Source of the DNA: Spirochaetaceae bacterium
GTDB lineage: Bacteria > Spirochaetota > Spirochaetia > SZUA-6 > DRHE01
Assembly: GCA_020353535.1 (NCBI GenBank)
Contig: CP070696.1
Location: forward strand, 2,761,086 to 2,825,085
Direction of reading: 5' to 3'
Length of the DNA: 64,000 nucleotides
A model generated the notes under the pieces. It did not search any database and was not told the DNA's origin. It saw only the letters and a program-made list of their open reading frames with translations. Made by a program: the position numbers and the translations under genes. Shown one piece after another: positions 18,301 through 25,399 of the stretch; positions within the stretch are counted from its first letter, which is position 1, and each line of letters opens with the position of its first letter.

Positions 18301-19633
18301 TGCCGGTATGATCACCCGTTGCGAGGCCTTTCTGGATAGCCTGAAGGGCGAAGCCAAGGCGGAAGCCCTTTCCAAGGAGTTCGCCCCCGTATCGCTATAC
18401 AGGGCCTCTCCATCCAAAGGACGGACGATCTACTTCCCCTACATGTGCGATAGCGCCTACGTGCTTGCCGCCGCCTCCCGGGCCTGCGGCCTTGACGCGG
18501 AGGTCCTGCCCATGCAGAACGAAGTAGACCTGGAGTGGGGCCGGAAGTACACCTCCTCCCGGGAGTGTTTCCCCATGATCTGCACAACCGGCAGTTTCCT
18601 GAAGAAGCTTCACGAGCCGGGGATTGACCCGAGCAAGATCAGTTTCTTCATGCCCGCTCACGGCGGCCCCTGCCGTTTCGGGCAGTACCACAAATTTCAG
18701 CGCATCATCATGGAGAATCTGGGCTTCAAGGATGTGGAGATCGTCTCCCCGACCAACAAGAACTCCTACGCCGATTACTCCCAGGGGCAGGGAGTGAAGT
18801 TCCGTCTGATCGTCTGGAGGGGCCTGGTGGCAGCGGAAATCCTGGGCAAACTGCGGCAGGAGCGCAAGCCCTACGAGGCGGTGCCCGGGCAGGTCGAGGA
18901 GGTCTACAAGAAGTACCTGGACAGACTGGTTCGTTCCGTGGAAAGCGGAGCCAAAGACACCCTGGATGTGCTTAAAGAGGCGGGGGAGGCCTTCAGGAAA
19001 ATCGAGATGCTCAATATCCCGCGAAAACCGGTAATAGCTATCGTCGGGGAGATCTTCATGCGGGACAATGCCTTCTGCAGCGGTTTTCTGCGGCAGCGCC
19101 TGGAGAATCTGGGCGCGGAAACCATGATGGCACCGGTCCGCGAGTGGATCGAACTGTCCACTGTACGCTATCGCGAAGAAAGCACCTGGCGAGGAGAGAT
19201 CCTTAACGTGGTCAAGGCCCGGATCCAGGGGTACTTCCAGAACCAGATCAGTATGAAGTACGAGCACACCCTGGCCGATGCCATCGATTCGGATCGGGTT
19301 CTTCCGGTGGAGGAGGTACTGGAGCTCGGTGCTCCCTATATCCACAGGGACTACGTGGGCGATCCGCCCCTGGCGCTCGGTACCGCCGTCGGTTTGGCCA
19401 GAACGGGGATCTCCGGAGTGGCTGCCATCCTGCCCTTCACCTGTCTGCCGGGAACGATCGTGGCTTCCCTGTCCAGCGCCTTCCGCAGGGATCACGACGA
19501 CATGCCCTGGGTGGATATCGCCTATGACGGTCAGGAGGATACGGGGATCGAAACCCGACTGCAGGCTTTCGTGCACCAGGCCAAGGAGTATGCCAAAACC
19601 AAGGGCTTGAACAAGCCCAAGGTGTGGAACTAG
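15368..19633 (+). CDS. Large acyl-CoA dehydratase activase-type protein (double BcrA/BadF/HgdC, DUF2229 region)
   Basis: 1421 residues; AGGGGAGGC precedes the ATG. Two ASKHA ATPase modules occur in tandem: LGLDIGSISVNTVLIDDE (about 6-270) and LGVDVGSLSTNVVLIDDQ (about 325-590). Each carries a CAAGTGSF cluster-ligand motif (C133 and about C447). A cysteine-rich linker near residue 607 (CQSCENHCDV) leads to a long C-terminal region of the COG3580/3581 type. Activases of this group use ATP to drive electrons into 2-hydroxyacyl-CoA dehydratases or benzoyl-CoA reductases; these long single-chain forms are common in anaerobes but poorly characterised. No separate dehydratase genes lie nearby, so the C-terminal part may itself be the electron acceptor. 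Confidence 0.88.
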   Translation: MQGFSLGLDIGSISVNTVLIDDERNVVENHYTLCHGRPFHALHEVLKDLLKRHPVEAFERIAITGTGGKLGSELIGGYFVNEIVAQSSSVAVFHPEAKTVIEMGGEDSKLIIMNAETGNEVSQLADFGMNTVCAAGTGSFLDQQAKRIGVSIENEFGELALKSENPPHIAGRCSVFAKSDMIHLQQIATPVHDIVAGLCFAVARNVRSNLARGRDLETPVVFQGGVAANAGVARAFREVLKLRDGELIIPKFYASMGAIGAVFHVLDSPPEADLSFHGLIALEKYIEDPTVNLPHWQQLEPSTAKGLKEVVFNPQPGKQIDVYLGVDVGSLSTNVVLIDDQTNVVARRYLPTASKPLEAIRRGLSEIYEEVGKAVVVRAAGTTGSGRYLTGHFIGADTIKNEITAQATAAIFYHPEVDTVFEIGGQDSKYISIDNGVVVDFEMNKVCAAGTGSFLEEQAEKLGIKIVDEFGQLALGAKRPSRLGDRCTVFMESDLNSHQQKGANKEDLIGGLAYSIVQNYIQKVVGAKRIGDHILFQGGVTNNPAVVAAFEAVTGKKITVPPHFDVTGAIGAAMLAKDEVRKNGNKTNYKGFEVSRIPYTMSRFTCQSCENHCDVHKVVIEGEKRALFYGDRCDKYQPQGVKDEKERRRREIPNLFELREQLLLGDFKDEPIDQEVETKTTIGIPRGLMIYYQRFPYWRTFFEQLGFRVVLSRPSDRPLVTQSLSMLVAETCFPVEVMHGHIHDLLEKDPDYIFMPFVVDNPADDQNPTINYNCPWIQSYPFMIRGAMKGEKAAEKFLVPTLHFRYSRKKLVRDLAEFMHKTFAIDTKAVDRAMKAAEKAQATFERALLEEGRKILSDLPKNRTSVVVLGRPYNTGDPELNLSLIEKLIDLDVLPIPLDFLPLKETIEEIYNDYDMMYWPNGQKILAGARMVAGEELLHAVYITNFRCGPDSFLSHYVREEMRGKPYLQLEVDEHSADAGMITRCEAFLDSLKGEAKAEALSKEFAPVSLYRASPSKGRTIYFPYMCDSAYVLAAASRACGLDAEVLPMQNEVDLEWGRKYTSSRECFPMICTTGSFLKKLHEPGIDPSKISFFMPAHGGPCRFGQYHKFQRIIMENLGFKDVEIVSPTNKNSYADYSQGQGVKFRLIVWRGLVAAEILGKLRQERKPYEAVPGQVEEVYKKYLDRLVRSVESGAKDTLDVLKEAGEAFRKIEMLNIPRKPVIAIVGEIFMRDNAFCSGFLRQRLENLGAETMMAPVREWIELSTVRYREESTWRGEILNVVKARIQGYFQNQISMKYEHTLADAIDSDRVLPVEEVLELGAPYIHRDYVGDPPLALGTAVGLARTGISGVAAILPFTCLPGTIVASLSSAFRRDHDDMPWVDIAYDGQEDTGIETRLQAFVHQAKEYAKTKGLNKPKVWN

Positions 19634-19710
19634 CCTCGAGCTTCGCGGAATCCCGGTTGACCCACTGGCTGGGCCGTTTCTATATTCAGGGTAGGGGGTA
19701 TCAGCGTTCG

Positions 19711-20124
19711 ATGGTCAATACGGAGCAGATAGCGGAGCAATCTGGGGGCCAGTTTGCCAGGCGTGGCGTCTCAGGCAGCAGGACGACTCCCTTCCCGGGC
19801 TCATTGCGCTACACAAACTTCTACCCTCTCTACAACGGCGCCAACGATCAGGTTGACCCGGTGCTGAGGGTCCAGCCGGTGCAGTTCCAGCGGATTCTGC
19901 CCCGCTACAGCCTTTCCACCAGCGAAACCCGCGACCTGGGCGTCGGCCCGATGTTCGACGAAGTACCTTCGATCTCCCTGCTCAGGGATGAGGCGTTCGG
20001 GCCTCCTGAGCGTGGAGCGGATGCGGTAAGGATTGACGCTGCGCCTGCCGGCCAGGTTCCGGTTCAAAACCGTGGAAACGGGCTTGAGCCTTGGAAGGGC
20101 AGGCAGGTCGACTTGTTCGCCTGA
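19711..20124 (+). CDS. Hypothetical protein, possibly a gene remnant
   Basis: 137 residues from ATG 19711; the frame is open to a GTG at 19624 that overlaps the activase stop. I recognise no family. The reason to list it is codon structure: from about 19800 onward third positions are almost all G or C (roughly nine in ten by eye), like the real genes around it and unlike the opposite strand. The protein is proline- and arginine-rich without membrane segments or cysteines. An AGGGGG lies about 12 bases before the ATG. It could be a small lineage-specific gene or the preserved 3' end of a degraded one. Confidence 0.4.
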   Translation: MVNTEQIAEQSGGQFARRGVSGSRTTPFPGSLRYTNFYPLYNGANDQVDPVLRVQPVQFQRILPRYSLSTSETRDLGVGPMFDEVPSISLLRDEAFGPPERGADAVRIDAAPAGQVPVQNRGNGLEPWKGRQVDLFA

Positions 20125-20176
20125 TTGGCTTGACGATATCGGTATTGATCCAAGCAGCGACGACAGCCCGTCGTCA

Positions 20177-21793
20177 TTACTGTTCTTCCTTGCCCACGAA
20201 CAGTTGCCGATCCCCGGTTGGGGCAGGCAACAACTCCGCGTATTCCAGGCGAAGGTACTGGTTGTAGACAAACCAGCGGGGATCCGCCTCGGTTCTGGCC
20301 GTCAGGGTCCGGATCCCTTCGACCCGTATTTTATCCACAGCCGGATCGTCGATGCAGTTGAGACCGTCCCCCGCACCGCCCAGGCGATACAGCTCGTCCC
20401 GGTCGTCCGTCGCGTTGTATACGTAGCTGTACAGCTGTCCGTCAGATGCGGCGAAGATCGTACCAACGCACGGATTAGGAATGACGTGGTGCCAGACCTC
20501 GAAGATCAGTGCTTTCTCTTCGGGCCGTTTCGCTCCGGCCGCCGTATCGAACAAACTGCAGCCATCCAGCCGTTCCGGCGTCTCGATACCGCAGATTTGC
20601 AGGATCGTCGGGGCCAGGTCCAGCAGGGAGCATACGTCGTCGACCTCCCGGCCGCGCTGGGGAAATGCCACATCTGCCGGCGGTTTGATCAGCAGGGGAG
20701 CCCGCAGGACCCGCGGATTCAAATAGGCCCCCTTGTCGATCAGGCCGAGCTCTCCGTTCATCTCACCGTGGTCGGCAAGAAAAACGATCCAGGTGGAGTC
20801 GTATAGACCATGATCCTTGAGGCAGGTGAAGAGTTGCCCCAGCAGTTCGTCCACCAGCTCGAACTGAAGCTGATTGGCCACCCGATAATCGATTACGGTC
20901 TGCTGCTCCCTTAATCCCCAGTTCTTGCGGTACAGACGATAGACCCGCGGCTCCGGGCCGGTCGGCCGGAAGCCATTCTCGGCGAGGGTCGTGTAGGAAA
21001 GCGGGAGTTTCAGCTTTCGCCGAAGCTCCTCCTCTCTCTGCTCCATCCCGCCCGGTATGGCGAAGGGCTGATGGGGAGCAAAGAAATCGAGCTGCAGATA
21101 AAGAGGTTTGTCCGTATTCAGGGCCGGAAGGGCCCGCTCGATCAGAAAAGCCGGGTAGGTTGCCTGCTTCGGAAAAGACCGACCGTTTTGGGCCGCGATC
21201 CAGCCGCCGTAGAAGTTGCCTCGTTGGCCGGGAGATGCACCTTGTCCGTAGATGGACCGCTCGAAGCTGAAGGGTTCGAGATGCTGTTTTTTGAGAAAGG
21301 CGATGTACTGTTCGTCATCGTACCACGGCGGGGACCAGCGGTCCCAGGGTGAGTCGTTCTCACCGAACAGCTTGAGAAACTTCCGCGCCCCCACGTGGCA
21401 CTTGCCGGAATGCCTGGTCTGGTAACCTGCCGCTTTCAAATACTCGGGGAAGAGAATATCCCGGTCCCGGAGATGAACCGCATGACCATCATGCCCCCGC
21501 TCGGCATTTGAAGTGATGTAGGAATAGCGGCCGGTAAGGTAGGCGGCGCGGGAGGGTGAGCACAGCGGGGAGGTCGAGAAGGCGTTTCGAAAAAACACTC
21601 CCTGCTTCCTCAAGGCATCCAGGTTCGGTGTATGGACCGGAACCATGGCTCGATCTTTGAGGAGAAACTCCTGGGGAACCATGTCGGCGGAGATCAGGAG
21701 GATGTTGGGCTTCGGCATGGACTCATCCCTGTAAAAAGGTCCGTGCCCGGTTTTCCCGTCCAGGTACATCTTATGCATGGAGCTCGCGTTCAT
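20177..21793 (-). CDS. Cys-type sulfatase (arylsulfatase family)
   Basis: 538 residues from 21793, or 513 from ATG 21718, which has AGGGATGAG before it and the family-typical start MPKPNILLISAD. C78-S-P-S-R is the formylglycine signature, followed by AAYLTGRY; HSGKCHVG and LADHGEMNGELG are further alkaline-phosphatase-superfamily metal and substrate elements. No signal peptide is evident, so it is probably cytoplasmic. It hydrolyses sulfate esters after conversion of Cys78 by a maturase such as the one at 6932-8131. The gene follows the sialidase-like gene by 8 bases, so the pair likely acts on one sulfated glycan or glycoside. Confidence 0.9.
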   Translation of the reverse strand: MNASSMHKMYLDGKTGHGPFYRDESMPKPNILLISADMVPQEFLLKDRAMVPVHTPNLDALRKQGVFFRNAFSTSPLCSPSRAAYLTGRYSYITSNAERGHDGHAVHLRDRDILFPEYLKAAGYQTRHSGKCHVGARKFLKLFGENDSPWDRWSPPWYDDEQYIAFLKKQHLEPFSFERSIYGQGASPGQRGNFYGGWIAAQNGRSFPKQATYPAFLIERALPALNTDKPLYLQLDFFAPHQPFAIPGGMEQREEELRRKLKLPLSYTTLAENGFRPTGPEPRVYRLYRKNWGLREQQTVIDYRVANQLQFELVDELLGQLFTCLKDHGLYDSTWIVFLADHGEMNGELGLIDKGAYLNPRVLRAPLLIKPPADVAFPQRGREVDDVCSLLDLAPTILQICGIETPERLDGCSLFDTAAGAKRPEEKALIFEVWHHVIPNPCVGTIFAASDGQLYSYVYNATDDRDELYRLGGAGDGLNCIDDPAVDKIRVEGIRTLTARTEADPRWFVYNQYLRLEYAELLPAPTGDRQLFVGKEEQ

Positions 21794-21801
21794 GGGTATG
21801 C

Positions 21802-22917
21802 CTAAGCCTCAAGAATGCCTTCGATCTGCGACCGGCTGGTGAAACACAGTACCAGAGGTTGAGAGCGGTCCGGTTGGGACTGCTGCCAGGTCGTATATAC
21901 GCCCTCTTCTGTCTGCAGCGACGTCGTGTAGCGGCTGCAGCCTGTTCCATGGGGGGATGTGAAGTAGGGCAGGGTGGTGGACAGCCGCTCGATGCGGGGA
22001 AAGATGTCGGCGGTACAGTAGGCTGCTCCCCCGAGCTCCTCGCAGGAGTAGCCCCGCGGACGCTTCACCGCCTTGCCGTGCTCCTCCATATTCCTCATCC
22101 CCTCCGCTCCGTCGTAGAAGTAGAGATAGGTCGTTGGCACCGTTTTGAAGATCCCGGTCCGCGGTACCTGCAGGATGCCGCAGATCCGGCTGACCGCCAC
22201 GTCCCAGGTGAACCCGCGGGGAAAGAACGTATAGTCGATCGAACCGAACTCCTGCTCCCCTGCGCGTCGGACGGCCAGAGCCGTGTTGGAGCTGGACCAA
22301 TTGAACGGATGGGTGCTGAACATCAGCACCGTATTTCCCCGCTCATCCACGTAGGCCAGGGGGTCCTTGAGGTGGCAGTACTGCGGGTCTGTTCCCGTCA
22401 ACAGTGGCCGGATGTCAACGGGATCGAGAGCATCGATCGAAGAGGCGCTGATGCGGTCGATGCTCCAGACCCCGGTCCCCGGTTTTTGAAACTCCTCGTA
22501 TCCTTTTGGGTAGGGAAGCCCTGTTTTTTCTGTCGACACGTAAAGCTCCACGCCCTCGGCCGTGGGCAGCAGCCAGCAGCGCTCGATCGACAGCACCTCT
22601 TTTACGGAGTAGCTCAGGTCCGCTTTGGAGAAGGAGAGGACCTTCTCGAAGCTCTTCCCCCGATCACGGGAGCGAAACACCGCCAACTCCGCGCCTCGTG
22701 CCCCAGCCTGCAGTCCCGTTCTGGAGTCCCCCGAGTTTCGATACCGGCCACACAGATAGAAACCGCCGTCCGGGCTCTCCACCATGTTCCCCGCCCCGAA
22801 CCAGAAACCGGGGGCGCTTTTCAGGGGCGGGACCGCAATCTTCGCACTGTTCTGGTCAACGAGCGTTTTGGCCAGCTGCTCCAGTTTCAGCTCGTGCACC
22901 TTTGAAAGGCTCCCCAT
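21802..22917 (-). CDS. Sialidase/BNR-like beta-propeller protein
   Basis: 371 residues. Repeating short motifs of the Asp-box type are visible, clearest at ELAVFRSRDRGKSFEKVL, together with ESPDGGFYLCGRYRN and DPLAYVDERGNTVLMFSTHP. This suggests a five- or six-bladed propeller such as in glycosidases or sialidase-like proteins. There is no signal peptide. I use ATG 22917, with GAGAGG seven bases away, instead of in-frame ATGs at 22923 and 22962. It is the first gene of a two-gene unit with the sulfatase. The Arg triad of true sialidases cannot be confirmed by eye; a glycoside hydrolase or lyase of another family is possible. Confidence 0.6.
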   Translation of the reverse strand: MGSLSKVHELKLEQLAKTLVDQNSAKIAVPPLKSAPGFWFGAGNMVESPDGGFYLCGRYRNSGDSRTGLQAGARGAELAVFRSRDRGKSFEKVLSFSKADLSYSVKEVLSIERCWLLPTAEGVELYVSTEKTGLPYPKGYEEFQKPGTGVWSIDRISASSIDALDPVDIRPLLTGTDPQYCHLKDPLAYVDERGNTVLMFSTHPFNWSSSNTALAVRRAGEQEFGSIDYTFFPRGFTWDVAVSRICGILQVPRTGIFKTVPTTYLYFYDGAEGMRNMEEHGKAVKRPRGYSCEELGGAAYCTADIFPRIERLSTTLPYFTSPHGTGCSRYTTSLQTEEGVYTTWQQSQPDRSQPLVLCFTSRSQIEGILEA

Positions 22918-22956
22918 GACCATCCTCTCTTCGTTTGAGGTTTCGTTACCAAAATG

Positions 22957-22985
22957 ATTCAACCTGTTTCCCCGCCGGCTGTCAA
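22957..22985 (-). promoter_or_regulatory. Candidate promoter of the sialidase-like/sulfatase operon
   Basis: TTGACA (22985-22980), 17-base spacer, TTGAAT (22962-22957) on the minus strand, about 40 bases before ATG 22917. Confidence 0.45.
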
Positions 22986-23016
22986 TCCTGCGGTTTTCTG
23001 GGATGGGTTTTCACCA

Positions 23017-23035
23017 CGCCGAGGTTGCCTCGGCG
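23017..23035. other. GC-rich hairpin between the M20 hydrolase and the sulfatase operon
   Basis: CGCCGAGG and CCTCGGCG form an 8-bp stem with a 3-base loop, 22 bases after the M20 hydrolase stop. No T run follows on the minus strand, so it is not a standard intrinsic terminator; it may stabilise or end the upstream transcript. Confidence 0.45.
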
Positions 23036-23057
23036 AGATAGGGGTACAAAAAAACCG

Positions 23058-24263
23058 CTAAGTCAACACAAAGGGAAAGAGGGCGTAGAACTCTGTCGCC
23101 TTGATCAGGTCCGAAAGTACGATCTCCTCCCGGGAGGAATGAGCCAGCTCCTCCTTACCTGGGGCAAAACCGATGGTGGGCAGGTCGTGCCGGCCGGCTG
23201 TGGCCACTCCGTTCGTCGAAAAACTCCAGAAGCCGCTTCTGGCTTTCCTGCCCAGGACCATCCGGGCTGTTTCCAGGCCGGCCTGAACCAGGGGATGCTC
23301 CTCCTCCATGATCCAGGTGGGAAAGTAGGCTTCCTGGCTGAACTTCGTGGTCTTCCAGCTGGTGCCGGCGAACTCGGGGACGGTGATCATCGCATCACCG
23401 CCGTTTTTCTGAACGATCTCCTCCAGTTGGGCCAGGGCGATTTCCCGAGTCTCGCCCACGGTGAGGCGTCTGTCGATGTGGATGCGGCAGTGATCCGGAA
23501 CCGAGCAGAGGGAGGGACCGCGGCTGCGGATGTCGGAGACCGTGATCGAGCCCCGGCCGAGGGGTTGTACCGCCGCTAGGCAGCGGTCCAGCTTCTCGAT
23601 GGCCCGCACCAGCGGATTCATTTTGTAGATGGCGTTGATCCCTTGGCGGTTGTGGGCTCCGTGGGCGGACTTCCCGGTCGTGATGATCTCCATCTCCATA
23701 CGGCCCCGCTGTCCCCGAAAAACCCTTAGATCCGTGGGTTCGCCCAGGAGCACGTAGTCGGGCCGCAGACCCTCCTGCTCGATGAGATGCCGGAGGGGAT
23801 AGCCGTCGCAGTCCTCCTCCATGACCGATCCGACCATGTAGATGCTGAAAGGCAGTCCGCCTTCAGGGTGAAGTGCCTTGAGTACTTTGCCGGCCATAAG
23901 GAAGCCCGCCATGGCGGATTTCTCGTCCACTGCACCCCGGCCATAGATAGTTCCGTCCACAATGCGCCCCTCGAAGGGGGGATAGACCCAGCTTTCCTCA
24001 TCGGTAACCTGGACCGTGTCGATGTGAGCATCGTAGAGTATGGTCACCGGTCCGTCACCTATTCGTCCCACCGCGTTGCCCAGACCATCGGAGTATTGTT
24101 CGTCAAAGCCGTAATACTGCATCGTGTCGAGGATGTGTTCGACGATCTCCTTTTCCTCACCGCTGTAGCTGCGAATGCGGATCAGACGCTGGAGCAGATT
24201 GGCCAGCTCCTCCTTTGAACTTTCGACAGTGGACTGAATGCTTTTCAGCAGGTTGGGTTCCAT
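23058..24263 (-). CDS. ygeY: M20-family metallohydrolase, YgeY-like
   Basis: 401 residues; GGAGGGAGC precedes ATG 24263 (the longer frame to 24365 is not family-like). Two-zinc ligands can be read: H80 and D82 in DAHIDTV, D113 in GRGAVDEKSA and the E149-E150 pair in MEEDCDG, with a lid domain from GKSAHGAHNRQGINAIYKM. The family removes acyl or carbamoyl groups or cleaves dipeptides; YgeY members accompany selenium-linked molybdenum hydroxylases and anaerobic purine breakdown. It lies downstream of the SsnA-like and PreA-like genes on the same strand with short gaps, giving a three-gene unit. The YgeY assignment rests on length, motifs and neighbours. Confidence 0.78.
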   Translation of the reverse strand: MEPNLLKSIQSTVESSKEELANLLQRLIRIRSYSGEEKEIVEHILDTMQYYGFDEQYSDGLGNAVGRIGDGPVTILYDAHIDTVQVTDEESWVYPPFEGRIVDGTIYGRGAVDEKSAMAGFLMAGKVLKALHPEGGLPFSIYMVGSVMEEDCDGYPLRHLIEQEGLRPDYVLLGEPTDLRVFRGQRGRMEMEIITTGKSAHGAHNRQGINAIYKMNPLVRAIEKLDRCLAAVQPLGRGSITVSDIRSRGPSLCSVPDHCRIHIDRRLTVGETREIALAQLEEIVQKNGGDAMITVPEFAGTSWKTTKFSQEAYFPTWIMEEEHPLVQAGLETARMVLGRKARSGFWSFSTNGVATAGRHDLPTIGFAPGKEELAHSSREEIVLSDLIKATEFYALFPFVLT

Positions 24264-24292
24264 GCTCCCTCCTCCATCGTGAACAAATCGGA

Positions 24293-25399
24293 TTACGGGG
24301 CCTCCGTTCCCAGGCTCAGGGCGGATTTTGGGCACAGGGAACAGCACAATCCGCAGCGTACGCAAAGGCTTCTGTCCAGGAAAAACTCCTTGTCTTCGAA
24401 ATGGATAGCCTGGTGAATGCAGGAACGCTCGCAGAGCAGGCAGAGGTTACAAAGATCGTAGTCGATTTCCGGAAAATCAGCCTCCCGCATATGCTCGGCT
24501 TCCGGCCGCTCCCGCCGATACAATCCGATGATCTGACCGACGTTGTCGAAGCCGTGGCTGTCCAGCCAACCCGAAAGATCCGCTGCCAGCTTTCCGTACA
24601 CCTCCTGCCCTTTGAGCACGGCCAGGCTGCAGAGCTGAACCGCCGAAGCGCCGGCCATGATGTGTTTCACAGCATCTTCGACCCTGCGAATCCCTCCGGC
24701 TCCGATCACCGGCTTGTCGGTCAGGGATGCGATGGTCTCTACGTAGTGCAGGGCGATGGGTAGGATGGCAGCCCCGGACAACCAACCGCGGCCGTCCCGG
24801 CTCCCCAAAAGGGGCTGTCGGGTTTCGATGTCGAAATCCAGAGCCGGACCTACACTGTTGATGGCTACAAAACCGTCGACGATACCGCCGAGAACGTCAA
24901 CCACTCCTTCCAGATCACTCATCCCGGGACTGAGCTTGGCCAGGATAGGAACGCTTAGATTGTCCTTCAAGGCCGAGGCCAGCCTTTCAAGATTTTCGGG
25001 ATCTTTGCCTACGTAGTGAATGGAGAACTCCACTGCATCCGCCACTCCAGATCTTTCCAGCTCTTTTCCCAGCACGGCCAGTTCCTCGGCGCTGTAGCCG
25101 ATAGAAGCGATAACGGGTACTCCGCTTTCGCGCACCCTGGGCAGTTCGCGATCGATGAAGTGACGATAGTTATGCTCGGACCAGAGCTCGGCGTTGAGCA
25201 GGCTTCCGGACAGGGGCGTAATGATGTTCGGGGTGGGAACCCGGGCCGCCTTCACGCTGATAGTTTTGGCCACCAGTCCACCCGCGCCTCCTCGCGCCGC
25301 CCGCAGCAGCATCTCAGCATCCGCACCTCCGGGTCCGGCAGCGGTCCAGATGGGATTGGGAAACTCGATGCCGCAGATCGTGGTTTTCAGATCAGCCAT
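24293..25399 (-). CDS. PreA-like dihydropyrimidine/dihydroorotate dehydrogenase family protein with 2x[4Fe-4S]
   Basis: 368 residues. Residues 1-300 form an FMN TIM barrel (FPNPIWTAAGPGG, VPILAKLSPGMSD, KPVIGAGGIRRVEDAVKHIMAGASAVQLCS). A C-terminal ferredoxin domain has C317/C320/C323/C327 and C346/C349/C352/C356. This matches PreA or the C-terminal half of dihydropyrimidine dehydrogenase. Oddly, the active-site loop N-x-S-C-P is absent; residues 124-130 read EFSIHYV, so the catalytic Cys and its Asn partner are missing. No PreT partner is adjacent. Its start overlaps the SsnA-like stop by eight bases. The reaction may therefore differ from pyrimidine reduction, perhaps redox work on a purine-derived intermediate. 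Confidence 0.8.
   Translation of the reverse strand: MADLKTTICGIEFPNPIWTAAGPGGADAEMLLRAARGGAGGLVAKTISVKAARVPTPNIITPLSGSLLNAELWSEHNYRHFIDRELPRVRESGVPVIASIGYSAEELAVLGKELERSGVADAVEFSIHYVGKDPENLERLASALKDNLSVPILAKLSPGMSDLEGVVDVLGGIVDGFVAINSVGPALDFDIETRQPLLGSRDGRGWLSGAAILPIALHYVETIASLTDKPVIGAGGIRRVEDAVKHIMAGASAVQLCSLAVLKGQEVYGKLAADLSGWLDSHGFDNVGQIIGLYRRERPEAEHMREADFPEIDYDLCNLCLLCERSCIHQAIHFEDKEFFLDRSLCVRCGLCCSLCPKSALSLGTEAP

Noticed and set aside
18395-19576. 393-residue minus-strand frame opposite the activase
   Set aside because: Shadow of the activase C-terminal region; no motif, and the plus strand shows conserved family blocks.
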